Source of the DNA: Diprion similis
Taxonomy: Eukaryota > Arthropoda > Insecta > Hymenoptera > Diprionidae
DNA length: 64,000 nucleotides
Assembly: GCF_021155765.1 (NCBI RefSeq)
Contig: NC_060116.1
Location: 11,780,001 to 11,844,000, forward strand
Direction: 5' to 3'
Positions 23,167 through 34,786 of the stretch are shown here, one piece after another (position 1 is the stretch's first letter; the number at the start of each line of letters is the position of its first letter). Made by a program: the position numbers and the translations under genes. The notes beneath the pieces were generated by a model. The model searched no databases. It was not told the origin of the DNA and saw only the letters and a program-made list of their open reading frames with translations.

Positions 23167-24711
23167 TCACGGTCTCTTGAATTTAGCTTGAACAAATATT
23201 CTGGGTACATTGATATTTTCCTTGACATTTATCGTCCGCCTCTGTACGTAGCAGCAGCTGAGTTCTTGGAAACCAGCAGAGAGGAAGATGTCCCTTACTT
23301 CTTCGATGGAGAAATAGTAGCTCCTAAAGTACGATATAAAGTATGGTTAGCCGTATTATTCACAAATTGTGTAACACGCGTTGATTATTGAGATTGAATC
23401 AGATAGGAGCGAAAGACATTGCTTAATGTAGACATCAACAATTTCTATTTTCAGTTGAACTATGGGATCATCAGATTAAAATTATATTCGTGATTTTAAA
23501 TACATATAAGTTTCTTTACAAGTCCACGACTGCATATAAATTTTACCTGGTTCCATCTTGTCGAACATAGAAATTCTCGGATATTTTGTGTCCTGGTTTG
23601 AACCTCAGCTGTGCCATATCATAAAGTCCGTAATCTCGAAATAAGACAGTTCCACCGGTATTCATAACAGCATATACATGTTCAGCAACCCTGAAAGAAC
23701 CCATTTGAAATTAACTTGAAGTAACTACAAAACTTAAAAATATTCTACTATATAAAATCATCAGATAGGGGCGAAAGACGTTGCCTAGTAATAACATCAA
23801 TGACCATCAGTTGAACTATGGTATCATCATAAAAGAAGCGAACTGTTTTAAAAAAGGATGTTATTGCGAGTAGAAGTGGTTAACTTACATTTTAAATTTC
23901 TCTGGATGGATAGCGGATAAGACGAAAATCAGGGTGGCCACATTCACCGGAAGATCGATTGCAGAAAAGCACTCAGCTTGGGTAACGTCCGCTTGAAAGG
24001 GAACTATTTTTACTGGATCGAACAATTTGTGACTCTAGAATAATTAATACAGTAGTTTATATTAGATTAGGATTTTACGGATAATTATCAATACATCATA
24101 TAGGTATGTATCAAGCTAATTCAACATTTCTAGAGGAATGTAACTGATGTTTCATGAATCGAATAAATATCCAAACATTCCGCGATTGCATTGTACAAAA
24201 ATTATCCAGTGGGAGAAGGAAAAGTGATTTCAAGTCTGCGTTTAGATTTAAATTCGAAAAACTTTATCGTCGGTAATTTCAGTCGGTAAAAAAGGCACGC
24301 AGCGTCGCCTTAAGATTTGAACTCATGCTTTCCAACTTCAAATTTTACCTTCACGAGGTCAACGGCTCTGGGAGAAAGATCGCAGGCGTAAATTTTCCTC
24401 ATTTTAAGTCCATCTTCGAGCAGCGGGTAGAATAAATTCCCGACGCCGCAGCCAACTTCGAGCAAAACGCCGTCGTCGACGCCGAGGCCCAGAAGTTCCT
24501 CGAACTCCCTCGTGGTCCAGTGACGATCCTTGAAGAACCGGGTCTCGTTTCGCTTGTAGAATAAATCCCAGTGCTTCTTAGCGTCCTTTTCGAATTGCGC
24601 AGCTTTCCGTTCTGGTACCAAACGCGAATCCTGTTCGAGCATTCGGCTCTCCTCATCGGCCGTTAAGCGCTTCGCCACGTGGCTGATCTGCCCAGCGTCG
24701 CTCTTTTCCAT
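23167..24711 (-). CDS. METTL6: METTL6, tRNA(Ser) N3-methylcytidine-32 methyltransferase, 269 residues
   Basis: Four exons join in frame: 24349-24711, 23889-24034, 23547-23690, 23167-23323. METTL6 enzymes transfer a methyl group from S-adenosylmethionine to C32 of serine tRNAs. The N-terminal part (AKRLTADEE, then [20 protein letters not shown], 48-67) follows the METTL6 pattern more closely than METTL2/8. SAM motif I is LEVGCGVGN (84-92), the next acidic motif ACDLSPRA (109-116), then [13 protein letters not shown] (155-167), LFRDYGLYD (186-194), [15 protein letters not shown] (208-222) and the family C-terminus [10 protein letters not shown] (257-266). Human METTL6 is slightly longer (about 284). 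The ATG at 24711 is the first; an upstream extension has only a TTG. Introns 2 and 3 each hold a C/D snoRNA. No poly(A) signal follows the stop before a splice donor at 23065, so the transcript probably runs on into the downstream exons. Confidence 0.92.
23395..23478 (-). ncRNA. C/D-box snoRNA, SNORD80/snR60 type, copy 2 (METTL6 intron 3)
   Basis: Minus strand: C box CTGATGA (23468-23474), D' guide CATAGTTCAA with CTGA, C' box TTGATGT, D guide GTCTTTCGCTCCTAT and D box CTGA (23399-23402), 75 nt from the 3' splice site. The T in CTCC pairs with rRNA as a G-U wobble, exactly as I recall for human SNORD80. The predicted targets are the same two 28S sites as for copy 1. Confidence 0.88.
23757..23835 (-). 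ncRNA. C/D-box snoRNA, SNORD80/snR60 type, copy 1 (METTL6 intron 2)
   Basis: Minus strand: C box ATGATGA (23824-23830), D' box CTGA preceded by CATAGTTCAA, C' box TTGATGT, D box CTGA (23761-23764) preceded by GTCTTTCGCCCCTAT. The D guide is fully complementary to the conserved 28S segment AUAGGGGCGAAAGAC, and the D' guide to UUGAACUAUG. The fifth-nucleotide rule predicts 2'-O-methylation of a G and an A that are 91 nt apart in 28S, the same spacing as human A1521/G1612 and yeast A817/G908. The D box lies 70 nt from the 3' splice site. This copy pairs without a G-U wobble, unlike copies 2 and 4. Confidence 0.88.
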
Positions 24712-25050
24712 CGTAAAATGTCGGCCGATCGAATCCCCGCGTTTCGAAACGACTCGTCTCTCACTCAAAGTTGCAGTATAACGTCGCTATTCCCATGTAA
24801 ACTTTACAGTTATATGCGATCCATGACGCGGATTGCAGCAGATTCCGAACAGGCTAACTCGACGCGATCCTGTGAGTAAGTGAACGAGGAAATGGCTGTC
24901 TGGGCGATGTTCCTGGGAGCTGGAAATAACTCACGATGATTGGCTGACGCCTAAAAAGTGGGGAACTTCCGCTGCTGCGCCGTGTCTTCCCGCCTACAAC
25001 ATCTGGCGCGCAATTTTCGAAGGTTCTTCGCTTCTCGAATTCTAATCATC
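24712..25050. promoter_or_regulatory. Probable TATA-less METTL6 promoter region
   Basis: A GC-richer stretch upstream of the METTL6 ATG, with no TATA box. It contains TTCCCGCC and a nearby GGCGCGC (about 24985-25015), resembling E2F-type elements. The METTL6 start site itself cannot be placed. A housekeeping promoter is expected for this gene. Confidence 0.3.
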
Positions 25051-28000
25051 TCTGTCACTATCGTCGATGAATATCTTTCTAACGACGGTAATATTTGGAG
25101 AGACGAAACGCTTGCGTAATGACACTAAACCAATCGGCATTAATTTTTCGTTCAACGGACTATAAAATAAATTACTGTTTATTACTGAACTCTAAACAAC
25201 TGCACTTGAAAATCAGGTCAATCTTATGATATTGACGTAGATTTCGTTCTCAGTGGAACGTTACATGGTCTAATATAATTTATGAAATATACGATTTGCA
25301 CACATTTTGCTAAGAACGTGAAACTAAACGAGCTACGATGCGAATATCGTGTAGGCGTTACTAATTAGACAATTATTCCAGAAATTGGAACGAAATAATT
25401 GAGAGCCACCATGTAATTATAATTATTGGCACGCAAGATGTAAGTGCATACTATGGCATTCGCGAATTTGTGACACCATCGTGCATTGACTGGATTTCGG
25501 TCACGCTTAACCCATTTCAACACTGTGTCACTGCAACTCGGCAAATACAATATCGCTATATGGTATGTACTTACAGATATGTATATATGGATGGAAAATA
25601 TTATTTCTTGATTGCGCATCCTGAATATTGATCGCGAGGCGACTGCCATTATACGTGATACGACTGCTGAGATTTAAAAAATAATTCGTGCCACACAATA
25701 TAACTCAGACTGATTGAATCGACGAAGCATTAAATAAACCGTCGTTAAATTCCTCACTTACTGCGTCACTATAAAAACATTGTATTTATTCATTCATTTT
25801 TATAATCACGTTTTTGCCAATTGTACAGAATATACCGTCGACAGTACTGAATATTTTCAACCTGAAAGATCACGATAAGCTGCACGACGATTACTCGAGG
25901 CTGTTTCTAAAAATACAAACTCTCCTTTCGAATTTCTATCAGTTTCTATACACCGAATTCCAAGCGAGGAGTAAAACTTTCATTATACCTGTGTGCGGAT
26001 GGAGAGCTCAATAAACGGAAGATATTAGCACAGATACAGAATCGTAAAAGTGCTAGATGCAAGATTTCTAAAGCAGTATATATATATTTCGTGAGGGTCT
26101 GAATTTTTCGCACGTGTATGACAATAGATTGATAATGAATTTCCAGGCGTCAAAATACTCCGAATGTTTCACTTAAAATAGTCGTCAGCCCACAGTTATG
26201 CCGGTTTTTCGTTGTATGCTGTTTGTGTAGATATTTATTATCCGGACGTCGTCGTCGTCGTCGAATACAGATGCATACATACAACGAAAGGTACAGGAGT
26301 GTACCTACGGTCGAGCGTGTATATCGAAGTATGCTAAGAACACACGCCGTTCGTTCCTTCCCTCTTGAGCATTCCGACTGGATTTCTGGTCACCGCAGTT
26401 GTAAGCCGCGAACCGATGCGCGCACTTTCGAGTTCTCTTAGTCCGCTCGACTTTTTTTCATCGTAAAATATAATATCTCGTCGATTAAATCTCGTGCGGG
26501 AGAATTCCGAGTTTGGCAAAATAAAACTAAGTCATCGAAAAGTCTCTGACGAGTTAATTAGCATTTTGTCTGCTTCAAAAACTTCGTAGTGTGTATACAT
26601 CTAAACGATCTTAACGATACAGGAGACCAGTTTAATTGAAGGACGATCGTTTTACCTCGATCCATCTAACGATGCTGTGACACTGGACAAACCGTGATCT
26701 TTACAAGGGATTTTAATTTACGTGAGTATCACTTGTTGCCTATGCTAACATTTCTTCGATATCATGACGGTTTTTATAACCGTTGTTTTTTAACGATCTA
26801 ACAATCCGATTAAACCAACCGTCGTGTAAGATATTTGATAAATCTTACATGCAGAGCAAACGATTTACGTACCCGAGCTTATAAATGTCCAGGTATAAAA
26901 ATATCTGTGCACGAAAGAATGCGCTTAATTTTCATACAGGCATACACAAGCGCAGTCCTTAATTAAACGAGGTAAGCTAAATTCTCAAAACATTTGCGTG
27001 ACAATGTGCCGAGCTTATTTTTATTCCAAAGCACGCGCTGACGTCCTGCAGGATGACGTTAACATATCTGAATCATAAATTACCTGCACAGCACCGTATT
27101 TCATTAAATTTGAGTATTGTAATCCACGGATCTCGTATAGTCTGTGTGAACCTGTAAAATTACAAGTAAAAAAAGAATGAAAATAGTTGGAACAACTGTT
27201 AAGCGTTAGAAACTTCTCTTTTTTTCCACGGCCAAATTCTCTTATCATTATTATTCCTTTTTCGAATGTACCGCACACTCTACTGCGATCTAGGTTATTT
27301 CGTAGGTGTTATTACTCCAGGTGTAACGGGTTTGATGTTATTGTTACTGGTCTTGCTGCGTGGTCGTCGACGTCGCCGTCGTCGTCGTCGGTCACTCGCG
27401 GTCACTTCAAAGTAGGTGTACCGTTGCCCGTTGCTCCGTTCCTGGGACATACCTGGGATCGTAAATGACCATAGCGTTGGCCTAGGTGAACGGGGCCTAG
27501 CTTATGGGGCCAGGCGGGCCAGCGCCCATGGCGTTGCTTTCGCGTGCCGTTATCTATACCTTCCGCCGTAGAACATTCGGTGTATCGGAAGCCGCGAGCT
27601 GATGGCAGAGAACACGCGACTCCAAGAGAGCAATAATGAATTTTGAAATTCGACTTTGGTCGTGTTTTACACTTGTTATCGTCTCATCGCGAGGAAGCAA
27701 TGTCTGATAGCCTGCATGAATTTTTTAGAACATGACCGGTTGATTATACCCTCTAATTTTGGCGGCATGTTGTAAACCGCACCCAAATGTTGGATCACAG
27801 CGTAAAAGAGATTGATTGGTTATAAAATATCCGATGTATAAAGCGTATGTAATCCGTGGTGGAAAAAAACTCGGTTACACAAACGAAGGAGTAAAAAGTA
27901 CTGCCTGCAGGAATGCACGCGTTCAGTCAACGGTGTCTATACTTATGCATATGCGAGGTGTTTTCGTGTGCGTTAATGTATATTGTAAATAAAAGAAAAA

Positions 28001-29870
28001 CACAACCGCGACTTTTCAAGGATTCCATGAGACACCGTTCATCGTAAACGCAGAGCGAGATTCACGCACGTTATTCTTGCGGCTGCATCATACCGAAGTC
28101 TTGTATAGCAATTATGTACCATGGTTACATACATACGTGTACATAAACACATATATCAGCACAATCGGGTCTTACGTAATGGCTGGCACATACGCCTAGG
28201 GCGGTAATTAATATAAGTAATAATAAAAAGGCGTCGAGTTTTAAACTCGAGGTAGGAAACTGGGTCACGACGAAATATTCTTTTTCTTATTATTATAAAT
28301 TATTTGGCAATAAGATACAACCGCTCTGCCCTTCGCTCCATCTAACCCCGCTGGCTCGATCAATAAACACCTGCATGAGTGAAAATTCAACTTTCCACAA
28401 TTCAAATGCCGTAGAACGCGCGTGATTTGCGAAGACAGTTGCTGCACCGAAAGTTCGTGTGTTATGGCGCGTCAAGACAATGCCAGGCATTGGATATCGG
28501 AATGCGCGTGGCCACTGAAACGTATCCTTTGACTCTGTTCGAGATTAGATAGCGTGTAGACATAGCTATGCAGATTGCGAACGCGTTCCGCGTCATCGGT
28601 TACGCAGCGGAAGCCTCGAATCCAGCAAGTGTGAACGCGGCTTAATCGCGGGACGGGCTTCGAAGGCTTGGCTTGAGAATAAATAAAGATGACATCGAGT
28701 CATTAGCATGAAGTGGTAAAAGCTGTGTTTCAACTCATCTAACGGTGCCATATACAGCACATATTCCTCTGCATTGCCTCTTTTTTTATAATAATAATAA
28801 CAATTATTATAATTATTATCATTACTATTTCATTTATTATTATACGTCGCGTGCAGAAAAATGTGACGGTCATTATGCTGAGTGCAAAAAAGGAAACGCT
28901 CTCTGCAACGTGTTCATCGCCTGGGCTCGGCTTCGTTGCAGTGCAGAATCACGGAAGAAAGCCTTTACTGTTTCTCCACCTGTTGGTGGTCAGCAACCGC
29001 TGAGTGACTGCATTCCAGAGAAAGTTGCCGCAGGCCCCTGACTTCCCCTCCTTTCCTCAGGGCGACGTACTTACACGCTGCACGGAGTACCTACTATTAT
29101 ACCTCTGCATACCGATTTTTAAGACTACGGAGTACGGGGTGAAGTGTGTACCTACTTGAATGCACTTGAACTTTGGGTTGTACGATGTGTGTAGGTAATT
29201 CTGCATGTATGTGGGGATAAAAATAAACGCCTGCAGTCGAGTATTACATGCGAACTTCAAGTATCGGAATCCGGATTGCAATTTGCATAGATCAGCGTGT
29301 TATCAGCGTTGAATTACTCAACTTTCAGCTTTCTTTGGAATTTATATGCTCAGCGTAGTCAGCCAGGCTTGTCATTACTCAGACTATAGCAAAGGATTAC
29401 TTGGTATGTTTTTATCCAAATGATGTGTAAGGAATTAAATGTTAACATTTACGCAGTACCCTTGACCACACCAGATTTTTCGGCCTTTCGTTATGTAACC
29501 GGTTTTCACGTCTAGGTACAGTATCAAAACGTTTAGTAAGACCAACGGAATTAATCAGTGACTCGACGAGATGAGTTAAACACGCAACGAAATTTCAGCT
29601 TTGCGCATTCTGCCGCACCGTTTTCCGACCTTTGACATCGGCTTTTGACAGAACGTGTCATTGAATTGATCGTAGTTGATGACACGTGGATAGTCCGTGG
29701 ATAGTCGCCAGAATAGCATAGATATTGTGCGTACTGCGTTCATTTTCTGATCGTTAGGCTCATCTGGTACCCGGCTATGACGACAAAGAGATCAGTGTGA
29801 AACTGGGAAACGGAAGGACAGATGTTCGGAAATTCTGGGCCTTCAGCTTCCGAAAATAGAATCAGGTAGA
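25051..29870. other. Intergenic region with simple-sequence repeats
   Basis: About 4.8 kb without a supported gene. It holds (GTC)n at about 26247-26262, an interrupted (GTC/GAC)n tract at about 27363-27390, an (AAT)n/(ATT)n region at about 28788-28845, and a short palindrome TCGAGTTTTAAACTCGA at 28234-28250. Some GC-richer patches (27440-27560, 28560-28640) have no recognisable coding or RNA content. Confidence 0.45.
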
Positions 29871-30330
29871 ACGCACACCGACATCTAAATCTGTTAAGGA
29901 TTGCCCCTCAAACTTGGGGATACGATCGCTTTGCTGGAAAAGTAACGAAGGTCTACCATTAGGGGCGTAAGGCTACCTCTGTAACCTTGTAGTTTGGCTA
30001 CAGAATCCTCAGTAGCGTCTGGAATAGGTACGCGGCTCCTCGAGCCGTACAAAGGCATTAATACCCTGGAGAGGTTATCTCGCCAGTCAAAGGTAGTCTA
30101 GGGCGGCAATGAAGCCTGAAGCGGGGTGAGGGAATGGCTGTGACAAGGGTGCTGGCTGCTCCCTATTGTCGTATGATTTGTGTATCGGGATGTTGCGAAC
30201 CCTCGGAGCGACCGCCCTAATAACGGGCTGAGACGGGCAGTCCTTGGTAAACTTGGACAATGTGCTTGCCGAAACGTACGTGGACGTAGCAATGGGTTGA
30301 CCACATGCAGTGCTATATATGCGGCTACGG
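29870..30330. mobile_element. Possible fragment of a mobile element (GC-richer island)
   Basis: This stretch differs in composition from its AT-rich surroundings, starting near ATTGCCCCTCAAACTTGGGG and ending near GGGTTGACCAC. It has no long reading frame and no terminal repeats that I can see. The texture is like the 5' untranslated part of a non-LTR retrotransposon, but no domain supports this, so the call is tentative. Confidence 0.2.
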
Positions 30331-31289
30331 GCGTGATATTCAGCTCTCTAGTTCATCACATGGACGATTCAATCGTGTTTTATAAACTTTCTAAAAATAA
30401 CACGTGATAATCTTGCCTATTTCAAAAATACGAAAACGACAGGAAAGCAAACACTGAGTCAAATCACTGCGATTGTAGCTTCAGCGAATACTGCCCAAAA
30501 TTGAAAAACTTGACGGTGGTTTCTTCGTATTTCCTCAGCTGTTCTAGATAACTTTTTTGCATGTCTGGGGGTACAAGTGGTGTAGGAGAGAACTTTCTAA
30601 TCGATTTTCAGTAGAAAGATTTTTTGTTTCAAACATTCTATGAAAGAAGGGTGATTAATCGTTTCGGGTTTTACGATCACAATTTTCCTAAATCTGGATA
30701 AAGCTACTATCAATTATGTGATACGATATGACAACATGATTTTGCGAGAAAAACCAATTGCGCGCAGTAGAAGTACGCTGCGGGTATCGAATCAAAAGTT
30801 ATGATCAGAAACTTCAAATTTGCGACTAGTATTTCAAGAGGTGGGGAACCAACACACAAATTTACAATCACGAATTTCTAGTTGCGTTTGATTCAGTGTG
30901 CCATGATTCTGGTACAAGTGTTCAGGTGTCAGTGTATAGTACTTATAAAGTTGTTGAATACTATGAAAGTGAGAGACGAGGAGAAATGGGAATGAATAAT
31001 CAATCGATACATGAGAGAAATGACTACTCCGAAAGAATGAGGAAATCTATTTACTAATCTAGAACATAATATAGAATAGGATACTATTTAAATAGATATA
31101 ATAGTGGTTACTATACGTAGTTTAGGTGACAAACTGCGTGCAGGTGCAGTGCGCCTTGGCAGAATACCTACTATAGTTGGGATACTAGACTGCTGATATA
31201 CTATGTGTAATATGGATTTGAATAAATGATTCATTACATTTCTGTAGTTTTTCTTCCTATTTTCTCAACAGCCAGTCCTACAATGCTCT
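30331..31289. other. AT-rich flank of the satellite array
   Basis: No gene, RNA or repeat is recognised. It ends where satellite-like sequence begins, near 31270-31310. Confidence 0.4.
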
Positions 31290-31770
31290 CAACGCCTTTG
31301 CCGCGATCCGTGGGTTCGACTGAGTTTATGGAGGGTCAAAAGAATCAATTCCAAAACGAGAAGTTTTTCGGCCGACAAAAAGTAAGGCTGACCGCTTTGT
31401 AGTTTGGCAAGAATCGGTGAAAATTTGGTGAATGCTGCGAACAGATTGCTCGTGCACTATTCCACAGTAATTTTGCTAGAAAATCGATTGAGGCAGTCCG
31501 AATAGGCTGCGAGCAACAGATCAAAATTGACAGCCAAAAAACTGCAGATTTGCATGGTCATTTCTCTGCTGTTGGTTCTACGCTTTTTTCAATGTGTTTT
31601 TTGAGTTCCTAGGGTTCCGATGAGCCAAGAAACTGTCACACAAATCGAATCGGAGACCAAAAATTTTCAGCTCGAAAAATCACGAAAAAAGTAAGGTTAA
31701 CCCCTTTGGATTTTTGGCCAAAATTTCGACGACTTTGAAAACTGCTGCAATCAATTCTTGAGGGGAACTA
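31290..31770. repeat. Diverged left-edge satellite monomers
   Basis: The first one and a half monomers align only loosely with the core. Diagnostic bases are CGGAGACCAAAAATTTTCAG and AAATCACGAAAAAAGTAAGG in place of the core CCGGAACAAAAGATTTTTCGGCC segment. The exact left boundary is uncertain by a few tens of bases. Early core monomers are also atypical: one near 32306 lacks about eight bases of the CTAACCCC segment. Confidence 0.75.
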
Positions 31771-34700
31771 TTCCGACGTAATTTTGCGAGAGAAATCGAT
31801 TGATCGCAGTCCCAATGCGCTGCGAGCAACACCTGTAAAGTTACAGCCGAAAAACTGCAGATTTTCACCGTCATTTCTCTGCTGATGGTCCTACGCTCTT
31901 TTCCATGTGTTTTCTGAGTTCCTGGGGGACGAATTACTCTAGAGATGGTCATACGAATCAATTCCGAAACAAAAGATTTTTCGGCCAAAAAAAATCCAAG
32001 GCTAACCCCTTTGCATTTTTGGTGAAAATTTCGACGACTTTGAAAAGTGCTGCAATTAATTTTTGAGGGCACTATTCCGACGTAATTTTGCGAGAGAAAT
32101 CGATTGATCGCAGTCCCAATGCGCTGCGAGCAACACCTGTAAAGTTACAGCCGAAAAACTGCAGATTTTCACCGTCATTTCTCTGCTGATGGTCCTACGC
32201 TCTTTTTCATGTGTTTTCTGAGTTCCTGGGGGTCGAATTTCTCTAGAGATGGTCATACAAATCGATTCCGGAACAAAAGATTTTTCGGCCAAAAAAAATC
32301 CAAGGCATTTTGCATTTTTGGTGAAAATTTCGACGACTTTGAAAAGTGCTGCAATTAATTTTTGAGGGCACTATTCCGACGTAATTTTGCGAGAGAAATC
32401 GATTGATCGCAGTCCCAATGCGCTGCGAGCAACACCTGTAAAGTTACAGCCGAAAAACTGCAGATTTTCACCGTCATTTCTCTGCTGATGGTCCTACGCT
32501 CTTTTTCATGTGTTTTCTGAGTTCCTGGGGGTCGAATTACTCTAGAGATGGTCATACAAATCGATTCCGGAACAAAAGATTTTTCGGCCAAAAAAAATCC
32601 AAGGCTAACCCCTTTGCATTTTTGGTGAAAATTTCGACGACTTTGAAAAGTGCTGCAATTAATTTTTGAGGGCACTATTCCGACGTAATTTTGCGAGAGA
32701 AATCGATTGATCGCAGTCCCAATGCGCTGCGAGCAACACCTGTAAAGTTACAGCCGAAAAACTGCAGATTTTCACCGTCATTTCTCTGCTGATGGTCCTA
32801 CGCTCTTTTTCATGTGTTTTCTGAGTTCCTGGGGGTCGAATTTCTCTAGAGATGGTCATACAAATCGATTCCGGAACAAAAGATTTTTCGGCCAAAAAAA
32901 ATCCAAGGCTAACCCCTTTGCATTTTTGGTGAAAATTTCGACGACTTTGAAAAGTGCTGCAATTAATTTTTGAGGGCACTATTCCGACGTAATTTTGCGA
33001 GAGAAATCGATTGATCGCAGTCCCAATGCGCTGCGAGCAACACCTGTAAAGTTACAGCCGAAAAACTGCAGATTTTCACCGTCATTTCTCTGCTGATGGT
33101 CCTACGCTCTTTTTCATGTGTTTTCTGAGTTCCTGGGGGTCGAATTACTCTAGAGATGGTCATACAAATCGATTCCGGAACAAAAGATTTTTCGGCCAAA
33201 AAAAATCCAAGGCTAACCCCTTTGCATTTTTGGTGAAAATTTCGACGACTTTGAAAAGTGCTGCAATTAATTTTTGAGGGCACTATTCCGACGTAATTTT
33301 GCGAGAGAAATCGATTGATCGCAGTCCCAATGCGCTGCGAGCAACACCTGTAAAGTTACAGCCGAAAAACTGCAGATTTTCACCGTCATTTCTCTGCTGA
33401 TGGTCCTACGCTCTTTTTCATGTGTTTTCTGAGTTCCTGGGGGTCGAATTACTCTAGAGATGGTCATACAAATCGATTCCGGAACAAAAGATTTTTCGGC
33501 CAAAAAAAATCCAAGGCTAACCCCTTTGCATTTTTGGTGAAAATTTCGACGACTTTGAAAAGTGCTGCAATTAATTTTTGAGGGCACTATTCCGACGTAA
33601 TTTTGCGAGAGAAATCGATTGATCGCAGTCCCAATGCGCTGCGAGCAACACCTGTAAAGTTACAGCCGAAAAACTGCAGATTTTCACCGTCATTTCTCTG
33701 CTGATGGTCCTACGCTCTTTTTCATGTGTTTTCTGAGTTCCTGGGGGTCGAATTACTCTAGAGATGGTCATACAAATCGATTCCGGAACAAAAGATTTTT
33801 CGGCCAAAAAAAATCCAAGGCTAACCCCTTTGCATTTTTGGTGAAAATTTCGACGACTTTGAAAAGTGCTGCAATTAATTTTTGAGGGCACTATTCCGAC
33901 GTAATTTTGCGAGAGAAATCGATTGACCGCAGTCCCAATGCGCTGCGAGCAACACTTGTAAAGTTACAGCCGAAAAACTGCAGATTTTCACCGTCATTTC
34001 TCTGCTGATGGTCCTACGCTCTTTTTCATGTGTTTTCTGAGTTCCTGGGGGTCGAATTACTCTAGAGATGGTCATACAAATCGATTCCGGAACAAAAGAT
34101 TTTTCGGCCAAAAAAAATCCAAGGCTAACCCCTTTGCATTTTTGGTGAAAATTTCGACGACTTTGAAAAGTGCTGCAATTAATTTTTGAGGGCACTATTC
34201 CGACGTAATTTTGCGAGAGAAATCGATTGATCGCAGTCCCAATGCGCTGCGAGCAACACCTGTAAAGTTACAGCCGAAAAACTGCAGATTTTCACCGTCA
34301 TTTCTCTGCTGATGGTCCTACGCTCTTTTTCATGTGTTTTCTGAGTTCCTGGGGGTCGAATTACTCTAGAGATGGTCATACAAATCGATTCCGGAACAAA
34401 AGATTTTTCGGCCAAAAAAAATCCAAGGCTAACCCCTTTGCATTTTTGGTGAAAATTTCGACGACTTTGAAAAGTGCTGCAATTAATTTTTGAGGGCACT
34501 ATTCGGACGTAATTTTGCGAGAGAAATCGATTGATCGCAGTCCCAATGCGCTGCGAGCAACACCTGTAAAGTTACAGCCGAAAAACTGCAGATTTTCACC
34601 GTCATTTCTCTGCTGATGGTCCTACGCTCTTTTTCATGTGTTTTCTGAGTTCCTGGGGGTCGAATTACTCTAGAGATGGTCATACAAATCGATTCCGGAA

Positions 34701-34786
34701 CAAAAGATTTTTCGGCCAAAAAAAATCCAAGGCTAACCCCTTTGCATTTTTGGTGAAAATTTCGACGACTTTGAAAAGTGCTGCAA

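Noticed and set aside
23188-23391. Plus-strand frame opposite METTL6 exon 4
   Set aside because: It is antisense to the conserved METTL6 C-terminus (SYYFSIEEV to [10 protein letters not shown]).
24035-24348. METTL6 intron 1 examined for a seventh snoRNA
   Set aside because: A TATGATGT is present on the minus strand, but no D box follows at a suitable distance and no rRNA-like guide is seen.
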